From assembly GCA_050291365.1 (NCBI GenBank), contig JBNKJS010000043.1:46714-110713 (forward strand): a DNA stretch of 64,000 bases, given 5' to 3'. Position numbers and translations under genes: made by a program. This DNA comes from JAAGZL01 sp050291365. Lineage in GTDB: Bacteria > Pseudomonadota > Gammaproteobacteria > Chromatiales > Chromatiaceae. Under the pieces are notes generated by a model. That model did no database searches. It was not told where the DNA came from and saw nothing but the letters and a program-made list of their open reading frames with translations. Positions 16,428 through 24,882 of the stretch are shown piece after piece (within the stretch, counting starts at the first letter, position 1; each line of letters opens with the position of its first letter).

Positions 16428-17471
16428 TCAGCTCTGGAATAGGACCAGATGATCCAGGTCGAACTTGAAGCCGATCTTCTGTCCCACAGCGAAGTCATAA
16501 CGACTGGGCATGATTGAGAGCAGTTCTCCGCCTTGTGGCAGTTTTATGGTATAGAGGGTTTCGGCGCCACGGAAAGCACGACCAACAATCAAAGCCGTGT
16601 TATTGCTCTGCTCCTCCAGTTGTACATCATCTGGGCGTAACAGGATATCCACTCGGCTACCCCGTGGCCATCCGTATGCTCGGTTGCCGACAATTCGTCC
16701 AAACGGCGTTTCAACAGTGTCTGGCTCCATAAGGCGACCTGATAGGAAACGTCCCTGGCCAATAAAATCAGCCACAAAACGGACAGCAGGTTCATGATAA
16801 AGATTGAAGGGTGTATCCCATTGCAAGATACGACCTAAGTTCATTACGCCGACTCTCTCTCCCATTACGAATGCCTCGTGCTGATCGTGAGTGACAAAAA
16901 TGCCGGCAGCTCCTTGATCCTTGAGTATGCCTCGTACATCGGTAGCGAGGCGCTCCCGCAGGTCAACATCAAGGTTAGAAAATGGTTCATCTAACAAAAG
17001 AAGCTTTGGTTTTGGTGCCAGAGCCCGAGCCAATGCAACCCGCTGCTGTTGACCGCCTGATAGTTCATGGGGGTAACGGTTGCCGTAACCAGCCAAGCCC
17101 ACAATTTCTAGAAGCCGTTCAGACTCATAACGTTGTTTGTAGCTAGAGTGGTTCTTTAAACCAAAGGCGATGTTTTCTTGTAAATTTAGATGAGGGAAAA
17201 GGGCATAGTCCTGGAATACCATGCCAAGTCGTCTTTTTTCTGGAGGCAGCATCACTCTTGTTGTGGAGATAGCTTGGCCATCAAGACGAATCTCTCCCGC
17301 GACCAAAGACTCAAATCCGGCTATGGCTCTTAATACAGTTGTCTTGCCGCATCCACTTGGCCCTAGCAGGCTACAGAGCATCCCTGACGTTAGATGGAGG
17401 GACAAATCATTCACTACTGTGTGTCCGTTATAGCTACAACTGATTTTATCGAGTTCAAGTAGGCTATCCAT
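16428..17471 (-). CDS. fbpC: Ferric iron ABC transporter, ATP-binding subunit
   Basis: 347 residues. The ABC ATPase domain has Walker A GPSGCGKTT, Q-loop VFQDYALFPHL, signature LSGGQQQRVALARAL and Walker B LLLLDEPFSNLD. A C-terminal TOBE-type regulatory domain (~240-347) follows. This is the FbpC/SfuC class that energises ferric iron import together with FbpB. It is the last gene of the minus-strand fbpABC operon, one base after fbpB. Expression should follow the Fur box at 20274. Confidence 0.92.
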   Translation of the reverse strand: MDSLLELDKISCSYNGHTVVNDLSLHLTSGMLCSLLGPSGCGKTTVLRAIAGFESLVAGEIRLDGQAISTTRVMLPPEKRRLGMVFQDYALFPHLNLQENIAFGLKNHSSYKQRYESERLLEIVGLAGYGNRYPHELSGGQQQRVALARALAPKPKLLLLDEPFSNLDVDLRERLATDVRGILKDQGAAGIFVTHDQHEAFVMGERVGVMNLGRILQWDTPFNLYHEPAVRFVADFIGQGRFLSGRLMEPDTVETPFGRIVGNRAYGWPRGSRVDILLRPDDVQLEEQSNNTALIVGRAFRGAETLYTIKLPQGGELLSIMPSRYDFAVGQKIGFKFDLDHLVLFQS

Positions 17472-17472
17472 A

Positions 17473-19122
17473 TCAATTTATCACTTGATTGTTTTGATGC
17501 GACGAACGTCGCATCAGCATAATAACCGGCAGCAGTCCGGCAAGTACCAGGGTGATTGCAGGTAGCGCTGCGCGTTCCCACTCACCTTCTGATGTCATCT
17601 CGTAAATGCGCACGGCTAAAGTGTCCCAGCCGAAGGGGCGAAGCAGAAGGGTTGCTGGCATCTCTTTCATTACATCAACCAGTACTAGCAACAGTGCGGT
17701 GATCAATCCTGGTCGTAACAGAGGCAAATATATTTGGCGAATGATCGCGCTACTGTTCGCGCCAAGAGTGTGGGCCGTTTCAGCCAGGCTGGGTTTGATG
17801 CGACCTAGGCCGCTCTCTACTGGACCATAGGCAACTGCAAGAAAACGTACTAGATAGGCCATAACCAGTGCAAATAGGCTGCCTCCTATAACCTGTCCTG
17901 GGGATGCAAAACCAAACAGGTTCCAGATCGAGTTAATGAAATTATCCACACCTGCATATGCCAACATGATGCCAACCGCCAGCACCGAGCCAGGCAGGGC
18001 ATAACCAAGCGTGGCAACTCCTGCCGCTAAGCCGGTGATTCGGTCTCGCCTAAAGCGACGTGCAAAAGCCAATATCAAAGCGGCGACCACAGTGAGCAGG
18101 GCTGCCATCAATCCAAGGCTAAGTGTATGAAACAGCAGATGCAGATAGCGACTGTCCATGTCGTTGACAAGCACTTTCCACGACCATTGTGCCAGCTGGA
18201 TCACTGGTAGCAGGAAGGCTAGGAAGAAGACCGAGCCTGCCAAGAGTGTGCTGAGTATGGCGCGCCACCCGGTCAAAACCGTACGCCTCGGATGCGCGGC
18301 TTTACTATGTTCGAAATATACCGCTTTTCCCCTGAGTCGACGTTCGCCGTATAGTGCTAACGCCACGAACAGAAGCAGCATGGAAGCCAGCTGGGAAGCT
18401 GCCTGAATATTGAAGAAACCGAACCAACTCTTGTAGATGGCAGTGGTAAAAGTGTCGTAGTTGAATATGGCCACCGTACCGAAGTCTGCCAGGGTTTCCA
18501 TCAGCGCCAGTGAGGTGCCGGCTATGATAGCTGGGCGGGCCATGGGCAGCGCAACTCGGAAAAATGCACCCCAGGAATCCTGGCCTAAGATGCGAGCCGC
18601 CTCCAGAGTGCCTCTGCCCTGAGTAAGGAACGCAGAGCGGGCCAGCATGTAAACATAGGGATAGAGAACTAGTACCATGACCAGGATTACCCCTCCAGCT
18701 GAACGTATATTAGGGAAAACAGGAGCATCTGCACCCAGCCATTCTCTCAGGGTGGATTGAACAGGGCCGGTGAAATCGAACAAGCCCAGAGCAACAAAGG
18801 CCAGCACGTAGGCCGGAATAGCCAGCGGCAACATTAACGCCCAGTCGAATATGCTACGTCCCGGAAAATCACACATGCTGGTGAGCCAGGCCAAACCCAC
18901 ACCCAAGACCAATACACCAACAGCCACTCCCAGAAGCAGTACTAACGTATTAATAATCAGGTCGTCGAGGACGGTTTCAGCAAGGTGCTGCCACACTTCA
19001 TTCCCGGGTTGCAGCCAGCCAGAGAAAACAGCTAGAAGAGGCATGGCAACCAATACAGCCAATGCCGTACTGGCAAAGTGCCAGCCATATACCTTTAGAG
19101 AAGAAGAGGATGAGTAACTCAT
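17473..19122 (-). CDS. fbpB: Ferric iron ABC transporter permease (fused two-domain)
   Basis: 549 residues with about twelve hydrophobic segments in two homologous halves, each with a binding-protein-dependent permease EAA-type loop (EAARILGQDSWGAFFRVALP in the first, ETAHTLGANSSAIIRQIYLP in the second). This is the fused FbpB/SfuB layout. It forms the inner-membrane channel for ferric iron delivered by FbpA. It lies 55 bp downstream of fbpA and 1 bp upstream of fbpC. Assignment to iron rather than another ion rests on the FbpA partner and the Fur box. Confidence 0.92.
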   Translation of the reverse strand: MSYSSSSSLKVYGWHFASTALAVLVAMPLLAVFSGWLQPGNEVWQHLAETVLDDLIINTLVLLLGVAVGVLVLGVGLAWLTSMCDFPGRSIFDWALMLPLAIPAYVLAFVALGLFDFTGPVQSTLREWLGADAPVFPNIRSAGGVILVMVLVLYPYVYMLARSAFLTQGRGTLEAARILGQDSWGAFFRVALPMARPAIIAGTSLALMETLADFGTVAIFNYDTFTTAIYKSWFGFFNIQAASQLASMLLLFVALALYGERRLRGKAVYFEHSKAAHPRRTVLTGWRAILSTLLAGSVFFLAFLLPVIQLAQWSWKVLVNDMDSRYLHLLFHTLSLGLMAALLTVVAALILAFARRFRRDRITGLAAGVATLGYALPGSVLAVGIMLAYAGVDNFINSIWNLFGFASPGQVIGGSLFALVMAYLVRFLAVAYGPVESGLGRIKPSLAETAHTLGANSSAIIRQIYLPLLRPGLITALLLVLVDVMKEMPATLLLRPFGWDTLAVRIYEMTSEGEWERAALPAITLVLAGLLPVIMLMRRSSHQNNQVIN

Positions 19123-19177
19123 AGGTTACTTGCATCTGTCGGGATGCAAATATCTGCACCCCATACAGAAGTGGCTA

Positions 19178-20182
19178 TTAACGGTACCCGGCACGATCCA
19201 TCAGCATAACCGCTTTCGCTTGCAGTTCGCCGGCTTTGGTTACGTTAATGGTATCGCTCTTGAACTCTCCCCAGGCAGCCACTGCGGGATCAACCTTGGC
19301 CGTGCTGAGCACCGGGTACTCCATATTTAAAGCAGCAAAGATCTTCTGAGCCTCGTTACCAGAGAGCCACTCTAGTAGCTTGCGTGCAGCCTCTGGGTTT
19401 TTTGCGTGTTTGGTCACGCCGGCACCAGATATGTTTACATGTACGCCATGGTCACTCTGGTTCGGCCAGAACAGGGCTAGTTTCAAATTAGGCTCTTTCT
19501 TCTGCAAACGTCCAAAGTAGTAAGTGTTAACGATACCAACATCACACTGGCCGGCGGCAATTGCCTTCATGGTTTTGGTGTCGTTGGAGAAGGGTTTGGT
19601 AGCCAGATTATCAACCCAGCCTCGTACTACTTTCTCTGCTTGATCTTCACCCAGCCGCGACATCATCATCGCTACCAAAGATTGGTTGTAGACCTTCTTA
19701 GAAGTTCGCAGGCAGAGACGCCCCTTCCATTGTGGCTCAGCCAGACCTTCGTAAGTTGTTAGTTCCTCCTTTTGTACCCGGTCTGTGCTGTAGACGATAG
19801 TGCGCGCACGTATTGAGAGACCAAACCAGCGATTGGCAGGATCACGCAGGTGGGAGGGTACGTTAGATGTGAGTATGTCAGAGTCTATCTCTGTCAGCAC
19901 CTCCTGCTTAGCTGCCTGCCACAGGTTGCCTGCGTCCACAGTGATCAATAAATCAGCAGGGGTGTTTACTCCTTCGGCCTTAAGACGAGAGAGCAGAGGC
20001 CCAGCTTTGTCGGTGATATAACGAATATTAATGCCGGTTTTTTTTGTATAGGCATCAAATAATGGTTTGATCAGGTGCTCTTTTCGAGCGGAATAAACAG
20101 TAACCTGTCCATCCGCATAAACCATGGGCATTGCCAGGGTAAGGGAGAGCGCAAAGAGCGCTGATAACTTTAACTTGTTCAT
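19178..20182 (-). CDS. fbpA: Periplasmic ferric iron-binding protein
   Basis: 334 residues: signal peptide (MNKLKLSALFALSLTLAMPM, cleavage after YA), then VTVYSARKEHLIKPLFDAYTK typical of FbpA/SfuA/IdiA. The Tyr pair that binds Fe(III) is likely in IVNTYYFGRL, and SNDTKTMKAIAAGQCDVG is the usual preceding strand. It captures ferric iron in the periplasm and hands it to FbpBC. First gene of the operon. A near-consensus Fur box lies 92 bp upstream of the start, so iron should repress it. Confidence 0.92.
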   Translation of the reverse strand: MNKLKLSALFALSLTLAMPMVYADGQVTVYSARKEHLIKPLFDAYTKKTGINIRYITDKAGPLLSRLKAEGVNTPADLLITVDAGNLWQAAKQEVLTEIDSDILTSNVPSHLRDPANRWFGLSIRARTIVYSTDRVQKEELTTYEGLAEPQWKGRLCLRTSKKVYNQSLVAMMMSRLGEDQAEKVVRGWVDNLATKPFSNDTKTMKAIAAGQCDVGIVNTYYFGRLQKKEPNLKLALFWPNQSDHGVHVNISGAGVTKHAKNPEAARKLLEWLSGNEAQKIFAALNMEYPVLSTAKVDPAVAAWGEFKSDTINVTKAGELQAKAVMLMDRAGYR

Positions 20183-20273
20183 GATTACGCTATTAACCTC
20201 ATATCGTTAACTGGGAGAAAATCTCGATAGATCTTTTCCATCAAGGCTTTTTTCAATTAGACGTCTAGTTAAT

Positions 20274-20292
20274 GATAATGCGAATCATTATC
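20274..20292 (-). promoter_or_regulatory. Fur box upstream of fbpA
   Basis: GATAATGCGAATCATTATC matches the 19-bp consensus GATAATGATAATCATTATC at 17 of 19 positions and is palindromic outside the centre. It lies 92 bp upstream of fbpA, the only adjacent gene that reads away from it. Confidence 0.85.
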
Positions 20293-20372
20293 ATTTGCAA
20301 CAACGCTGAGTAAAAAGGTTAAATAGGGGAGGGCTGTTGCTTGAAATATTGGAGGTTAGGTATGGATTCCAT

Positions 20373-20726
20373 TTATTTGGGCGGTTTGTTACAGCAGGCC
20401 GCAGGCGGGGCTTTTGAGTTATCTTTTGCGTTGGTTTCTGTGAACTCATACCAGTCCCTTTTGCGTCTAGATAACCAACTATTCACCGATGGGAATCCGC
20501 AATCCTCCAGTGCTCCGAGAACGGTTAGATAATCAGTTTTGGTAACGTTATAACAAACCACAATCCTGTGTTTATTTATATCCGCAGTCACCGCCCCTAC
20601 CCCTGGTAAGGATCTGATCTTAGCTTCCACCATCATTGCATCTGCCTCATGCATTAATGTTGGCATCCTTATCCGACGGCAGAATTCCAATGGGCTTGAT
20701 GGTTTCGTTGCGTCTAATCTATTCAT
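20373..20726 (-). CDS. Heavy-metal-associated-like small protein
   Basis: 117 residues. The middle part (~25-85) has the ferredoxin-like HMA pattern MMVEAKIRSLPGVGAVTADI then VVCYNVTKTDYLTVLGALED, but the usual CxxC metal site near the start of the domain is absent (MHEADAMM instead). The C-terminus carries AACCNKPPK, which might bind metal. No signal peptide is seen, so it is probably cytoplasmic. It is downstream of the SHOCT gene and part of a minus-strand row of small metal-linked genes. Function unknown. Confidence 0.6.
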   Translation of the reverse strand: MNRLDATKPSSPLEFCRRIRMPTLMHEADAMMVEAKIRSLPGVGAVTADINKHRIVVCYNVTKTDYLTVLGALEDCGFPSVNSWLSRRKRDWYEFTETNAKDNSKAPPAACCNKPPK

Positions 20727-20743
20727 CGCTATTACTTATTTGT

Positions 20744-20965
20744 TCAGTCACTCAAAACCCTCTTTTTCTGTTCATACTCTTCCTGATCAATCTCACCAAG
20801 GGCATAGCGCTCCTGTAGGATTTCCAGAGCTGAGTTTTTTCGCTCCGATGAACTGTTCTTGGCGTTAGCCAGAGTCTTTACAATCCATACAATACCCATG
20901 ATGAGTAAGAACCAGAACAACCACATGAATACGCCACCTATACCAAACATATGACCATCAAACAT
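20744..20965 (-). CDS. SHOCT-domain small membrane protein
   Basis: 73 residues. One transmembrane helix (FMWLFWFLLIMGIVWIV) is followed by a C-terminal SHOCT motif, ALEILQERYALGEIDQEEYE, ending KKRVLSD. SHOCT proteins are often encoded next to metal-stress genes; no biochemical role is established. It has the same layout as the protein at 49066-49287, so the genome carries at least two paralogues. Confidence 0.85.
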   Translation of the reverse strand: MFDGHMFGIGGVFMWLFWFLLIMGIVWIVKTLANAKNSSSERKNSALEILQERYALGEIDQEEYEQKKRVLSD

Positions 20966-21079
20966 CTCTCTCTCCTCTTAGATCTCGATTCGTTTCAACT
21001 GGAAAGGGGGCTGCCCCTTTCCAGATATCGCTTGCGATCCGGTTGGCTGTATAAAGCCAGTTCCGTTGTCCGCAAGTCA

Positions 21080-21388
21080 CTACTTCTTCTGAAGCTCTAC
21101 TAGCTGCTTAAGCAGAGCCTCAATATTTGCCATGTGCTTCTCCATGCGTTGCATATGCTCATCTGCTATTGCATGTCTCTGCTGCATCATCTGTATATAC
21201 GGCATCTGACTCTGTGTTCCGTCCATCATAGGCATATGACCAGGTTGTCCATACATCATATGTTGTCCTGTGGGATAAGCAGTTTTAGCATCACCAGCTG
21301 ATTTCGCTTCGCCTGAAATTGCAGCAGAAGAGGTCAATGCAACTGTGGAAGCCAATGTTGATATTGCAATCATCTTTACTATGTTCAT
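21080..21388 (-). CDS. Periplasmic Met/His-rich protein
   Basis: 102 residues: signal peptide (MNIVKMIAISTLASTVALT, cleavage near AIS-GEA), then a Met, His and Gln rich segment (GQHMMYGQPGHMPMMDG) and a helical C-terminus (MQRMEKHMANIEALLKQLVE). Met-rich motifs of this sort commonly bind Cu(I). With DUF302, DUF411 and Cys/His-rich neighbours, a periplasmic copper role is likely but inferred. Confidence 0.7.
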   Translation of the reverse strand: MNIVKMIAISTLASTVALTSSAAISGEAKSAGDAKTAYPTGQHMMYGQPGHMPMMDGTQSQMPYIQMMQQRHAIADEHMQRMEKHMANIEALLKQLVELQKK

Positions 21389-21479
21389 TTCTCATCTCCT
21401 ATTAAGATGGGTTGATAAAAGCCGCCGGAATGTTTCAGCCATAACTGTTGAGTGGCGGCAGAAAAAATATTCATTTCAA

Positions 21480-21881
21480 TCAATTCTTAAAAATACCTCC
21501 CAGTGCAAGACGCACCCGCTCCAGACGTGAACGTACCTCTTTAGCCAGTTCTGCAACTCCTTTTTGGTTAACAAGGGTCAAAACCGCTTCTGGATCCATA
21601 AACGCAACCGTAATGGAGCCGTCCTCTTCCTCGCGGATAACCAGGTTGCATGGCAGCAGCAAACCGATATCCGGATCGGCATCCAGTGCCTGGTTTGCAA
21701 GGGGAGGGTTACATGCACCCAAGATCTTATATGGCAGTTTTTCGATACCTAGTTTTTTCTTGAGCGTGGCCTGTACGTCAATCTCTGTGAGTATGCCAAA
21801 GCCTTCCTCTTTTAAGGCTTCTGTAACCTTCTGCTCGATATCTGGCAGAGAACCCTGGAGGCGGGTGGAAAAACTGTACAT
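21480..21881 (-). CDS. DUF302 family protein
   Basis: 133 residues from ATG 21881, preceded by AGGAG; the longer frame would overlap the DUF411 gene. The fold signature of DUF302 is clear: TEALKEEGFGILTEIDVQAT, KILGACNPPLANQAL and LLLPCNLVIREEEDGSI. Members occur with heavy-metal and sulfur-metabolism genes, but the function is not known. No signal peptide, so cytoplasmic. Likely cotranscribed with DUF411 and the cytochrome c. Confidence 0.85.
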   Translation of the reverse strand: MYSFSTRLQGSLPDIEQKVTEALKEEGFGILTEIDVQATLKKKLGIEKLPYKILGACNPPLANQALDADPDIGLLLPCNLVIREEEDGSITVAFMDPEAVLTLVNQKGVAELAKEVRSRLERVRLALGGIFKN

Positions 21882-21900
21882 ATGCTTAATCTCCTGTATT

Positions 21901-22392
21901 TTAGTAACTGGTGTAAACGGAAGTTTTACCATTCATCTGAAAAGTTAGAACGTCGTATGGATCTTTCCTCGGACCTTCCATGCCTGGTGAACCCATAGGC
22001 ATGCCTGGTACCGCAAGACCACTTACTTGTGGCTTCTCTTTAAGCAGGCGTGAGATATCTTTGGCTGGAACATGACCCTCTATAACATAATCTCCAACTT
22101 TGGCTGTATGGCAGGATCTCAATTGATTCGGCACGCCTAACTCCGCCTTAATCGGGTTTACGTTGTGCAGGTCTTCAGTTTTTACTGAGAAGCCGTTTTC
22201 CTTCAGATGTTTGACCCACTCACTGCAACAGCCGCAGGTTGGGCTCTTATAGACAATTACATCCCCTGCGTCCGCAGGTCGTTGCGTAAGGATTAGGCCA
22301 GTCATTGATAGGATGACCCCAGCAAGTAGCATGGCCACCAGTTTCCCGGTTGAAAGTGATTTGTCTGGATTGGTCTGTTTTCTCTTTGTCAT
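21901..22392 (-). CDS. DUF411 family metal-binding protein
   Basis: 163 residues: an N-terminal membrane/signal segment (KLVAMLLAGVILSMTGLIL), then DUF411 with VYKSPTCGCCSEWVKHLKEN, LGVPNQLRSCHTAKVGDYVI and EGHVPAKDI. DUF411 proteins are periplasmic and linked to copper handling (CopG-like). The CGCC motif can bind Cu. The stop is 20 nt before the DUF302 start. Confidence 0.87.
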   Translation of the reverse strand: MTKRKQTNPDKSLSTGKLVAMLLAGVILSMTGLILTQRPADAGDVIVYKSPTCGCCSEWVKHLKENGFSVKTEDLHNVNPIKAELGVPNQLRSCHTAKVGDYVIEGHVPAKDISRLLKEKPQVSGLAVPGMPMGSPGMEGPRKDPYDVLTFQMNGKTSVYTSY

Positions 22393-22423
22393 GGAGTAGC
22401 TCCGTGATGATTCGTGAAAATTA

Positions 22424-22918
22424 TTAACGCTTAGTGGATAACCTTTGTCTCTCTACATCTTGAGCATTGCGTTGATGCCATACACGATATATTTCGTCTG
22501 ACCAGTGGGATTGAACCCAGGCAAGGATGTTATCAATCTGCTCGCTATTAAGTTTGTTGGCGAATCCAGGCATGGTTCCACCCAACCGCACCCCGCCTAA
22601 CCTGATAGTTCTATGCAGCACAGACAGGGAATGGTGCCAGGTGTGTGCAGTGCCATTAAGAGGTGGTGGCGGGAATTTGCCATCAGGGTTGGGTTGTTTC
22701 CAGTTCGTTGTGCCCGAGGCATTGGCTTTGTGGCATTCAGCGCAATTTGCCTGGAACAGGGGATCGCCTCTCTGGATTTGTGCCGTGCTGTACCAGCGCT
22801 CAATAGGTGCAGTAGTTTCATTAACTACAGCCTGTTTATCATAGGTTGCATCTTGCGGTTTGTTACAACCGACTACAACAACACTCATCAATAACACAAT
22901 AGATAATCGTGTTTTCAT
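22424..22918 (-). CDS. Lipoprotein cytochrome c, monohaem
   Basis: 164 residues: a lipoprotein signal (LLMSVVVVGC), then a class I cytochrome c with haem site CAECH and a late MPGFANKLNSEQIDNILAWV giving the distal Met. It is anchored in the membrane facing the periplasm. It is upstream of the DUF411 gene on the same strand. Such cytochromes accompany copper-resistance or electron-transfer clusters; the partner oxidase is not in the window. Confidence 0.85.
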   Translation of the reverse strand: MKTRLSIVLLMSVVVVGCNKPQDATYDKQAVVNETTAPIERWYSTAQIQRGDPLFQANCAECHKANASGTTNWKQPNPDGKFPPPPLNGTAHTWHHSLSVLHRTIRLGGVRLGGTMPGFANKLNSEQIDNILAWVQSHWSDEIYRVWHQRNAQDVERQRLSTKR

Positions 22919-23066
22919 TGCTCATTTTCCTACCACTATTAGTAAATGCCTTCACGGTCTGAATTATTGAAGGCTTTATCTGCCTCTCACTCTGATATAA
23001 ACCGACTGCAGCAAACAGATATGAGCAGACGGTCTCTTTAGCGATCAGAGATCGATCGTTGGTAGG

Positions 23067-23438
23067 TTAGACTCTAGGCGGTCGGAAGAGAGAAGAGTTT
23101 AGCTGGTTGGCTATGCCGCGGCTTTTCCAGTCAAACCTGGCTGCTTCTGAAAGATTGGTGTGATGGAGATAGTAGGGAAGAATAGCGAGTGCACAAGAAG
23201 AGCAGTGATTGGATGAGCAGTTATGATCAGAACAGCCATTCCCATGGTCACACTGGGCACAGTCACTGTTTTCATGAACTGTTACCATATACATATCTCC
23301 ATGCGTACCAGACGTTTTATGAATATCATTCCCATTGTCAAAATGGGTGGCAACGCTTGCAAAAACGCCCTGCATGGGGGATAGCACCAAGGAGAGTGCG
23401 AGTAAAACAGTCAGAAGCTTGTGGGAAAATCTATACAT
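23067..23438 (-). CDS. Secreted Cys/His-rich protein
   Basis: 123 residues: signal peptide (LLTVLLALSLVLSPMQGVFA), then a dense metal-ligand segment with DCAQCDHGNGCSDHNCSSNH and CSSC, followed by a helical tail. It resembles DUF2946-type or copper/zinc-binding periplasmic proteins seen beside copper genes. No enzyme motif. It is the farthest upstream gene of the minus-strand metal row, 148 bp from the cytochrome. Confidence 0.7.
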   Translation of the reverse strand: MYRFSHKLLTVLLALSLVLSPMQGVFASVATHFDNGNDIHKTSGTHGDMYMVTVHENSDCAQCDHGNGCSDHNCSSNHCSSCALAILPYYLHHTNLSEAARFDWKSRGIANQLNSSLFRPPRV

Positions 23439-23574
23439 ATGTAGAAATGATAGTAAGAATTATTCCTATTTCAATGTCACGTTTTAGGCAGGAGACATCA
23501 TTAATAGTTCCGCGCCAAGCAATACGACATTGAAAATGCTTAATTAGTGTTTGGCCTCTTTTTGGTTTGAGAGA

Positions 23575-23645
23575 GCTGGGCCTAAGTGGTACCGGGGGTG
23601 CGGTACGCACCTTACTAGCAGATGTGATAATCCCATTCACATCCT
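23575..23645. repeat. R2 repeat, copy 3
   Basis: GCTGGGCCTAAGTGGTACCG then GGGGTGCGGTACGCACC, with hairpins GGTGCG-GTA-CGCACC and GATGTGA...TCACATC. It lies in the 240-bp gap between the Cys/His-rich gene and the rhodanese gene. Confidence 0.8.
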
Positions 23646-23680
23646 GCATGGTTTGATCGAGTGTTTCATAAAGCAATTCA

Positions 23681-24595
23681 TTAATGTTTGTCTGGTGCTT
23701 GTTCAAGTTTGATCCGCGATTCCATCGGTAATGATTTTTTTGTCGCCCACTCGCCCATTGATGCATCGTAAAGTTTTGCATTTCTATTGCCCAGAATAGC
23801 GTAATCTACAAACCAGGTGAGTGAGGCTCGATTGCCTGAATGGCAGAAGTGGATGGTGCCGTCGTAAATGGGATTTAATCCTGTAGCATTGAACAGTGTA
23901 GCCACAGCCTTTTTGTCGCGGATGAGTCCGCGAGTATCTACCAGCCAGTTGAAAGGCAGGTGTTTGGCGTTGAGGATGGTACCTGGGCGTTCATCTGGTT
24001 TGGCTGTTATTACTCCGACAAATTCCCCCAGAGTTCTGGCGTCAAGCAGTTGGGTGTCGCTTTGTAGTGCAGCTTGAATATCATTACTGTCAGCGGTGAT
24101 GCTACTAACTGGGGCTATCTTATATCTGGTGGCTTCGCCTGTCCTAGGTACAGCTTCCAGGTCGCGGGGAAACCGTTTGACATAGTCGTACAGTCCGCCG
24201 TTGAGGACTCCGACCTTGCGATGACCCAGCACTTTCAATGTCCAGAATACCCGGCTTGCGGCCGCCATATCTGCTGGTTGATTTCCGGTGGCGATGATTA
24301 CTATTTTACTGTCGTTACTAATACCCAGGTTGCCGAGAAAATTTTCCATCCACTTTGTCGGAGGCAGCATCCCGGGCGCACTGGATTTCTTGCCTGATCT
24401 CCATTGGGCATAGGGGGCATTCACGGCGCCTGGGATATGGAAACGTCTGTAGTGTTCCGGTTGTTGTATATCCAACAGGAATAGATTGTTTTTATTCATA
24501 TTGGCTTTGAGCCAGGCACCATCAACCAGCTCGTCCAAAGCAAGAACGGGAAAGCTGAGGGCTATCAGCAGTATGAGGATGAGGTATCGGACCAT
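23681..24595 (-). CDS. Periplasmic two-domain rhodanese sulfurtransferase
   Basis: 304 residues: signal peptide (YLILILLIALSFPVLA), then tandem rhodanese domains. The N-terminal one (LFLLDIQQPEHYRRFHIPGA) has no catalytic Cys. The C-terminal one has FCHSGNRASLTWF with the active Cys and the CHSGNR loop. This is the SseA/thiosulfate or mercaptopyruvate sulfurtransferase layout, here exported. It stands 35 nt downstream of moaD on the same strand. It may move sulfane sulfur in the periplasm. Confidence 0.88.
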   Translation of the reverse strand: MVRYLILILLIALSFPVLALDELVDGAWLKANMNKNNLFLLDIQQPEHYRRFHIPGAVNAPYAQWRSGKKSSAPGMLPPTKWMENFLGNLGISNDSKIVIIATGNQPADMAAASRVFWTLKVLGHRKVGVLNGGLYDYVKRFPRDLEAVPRTGEATRYKIAPVSSITADSNDIQAALQSDTQLLDARTLGEFVGVITAKPDERPGTILNAKHLPFNWLVDTRGLIRDKKAVATLFNATGLNPIYDGTIHFCHSGNRASLTWFVDYAILGNRNAKLYDASMGEWATKKSLPMESRIKLEQAPDKH

Positions 24596-24630
24596 TTTAT
24601 TTCCCCTATTTTGTGCCGATTACGGGATTA

Positions 24631-24882
24631 TTAACCTCCGGTTACGGGTGGAAAGAAAGCGATTTCATCACCATCCTTGATACTTTCCTTCGTGTTAGCC
24701 ATCTCTTGATTGATGGCGGCGAGTATCTGGTTATTATCGCTGAAGGCATCAGCCCAGGCGTCATCACGGGCTCTAAGAATCTCCATAATACCGTCGATTG
24801 TGGCCATGGCTGGTAGCTCCATCTGTTCGGCATCCGTGTCGATGCGTTCACGCAAACTGGCGAAGTAGAGGATTTTGATCAT
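24631..24882 (-). CDS. moaD: Molybdopterin synthase small subunit
   Basis: 83 residues with the beta-grasp fold and the C-terminal FFPPVTGG, whose last Gly is thiocarboxylated to give sulfur to precursor Z together with MoaE. Standard length. Its start overlaps the end of moeA by 4 nt, so the two are coupled, while moaE is at 30247 on the other strand. Confidence 0.93.
   Translation of the reverse strand: MIKILYFASLRERIDTDAEQMELPAMATIDGIMEILRARDDAWADAFSDNNQILAAINQEMANTKESIKDGDEIAFFPPVTGG

Noticed and set aside
14826..23645. R2 copies as tRNA genes or tRNA fragments
   Set aside because: Only the short acceptor-end stretch matches tRNA-Leu; no D, anticodon or T arms are present.
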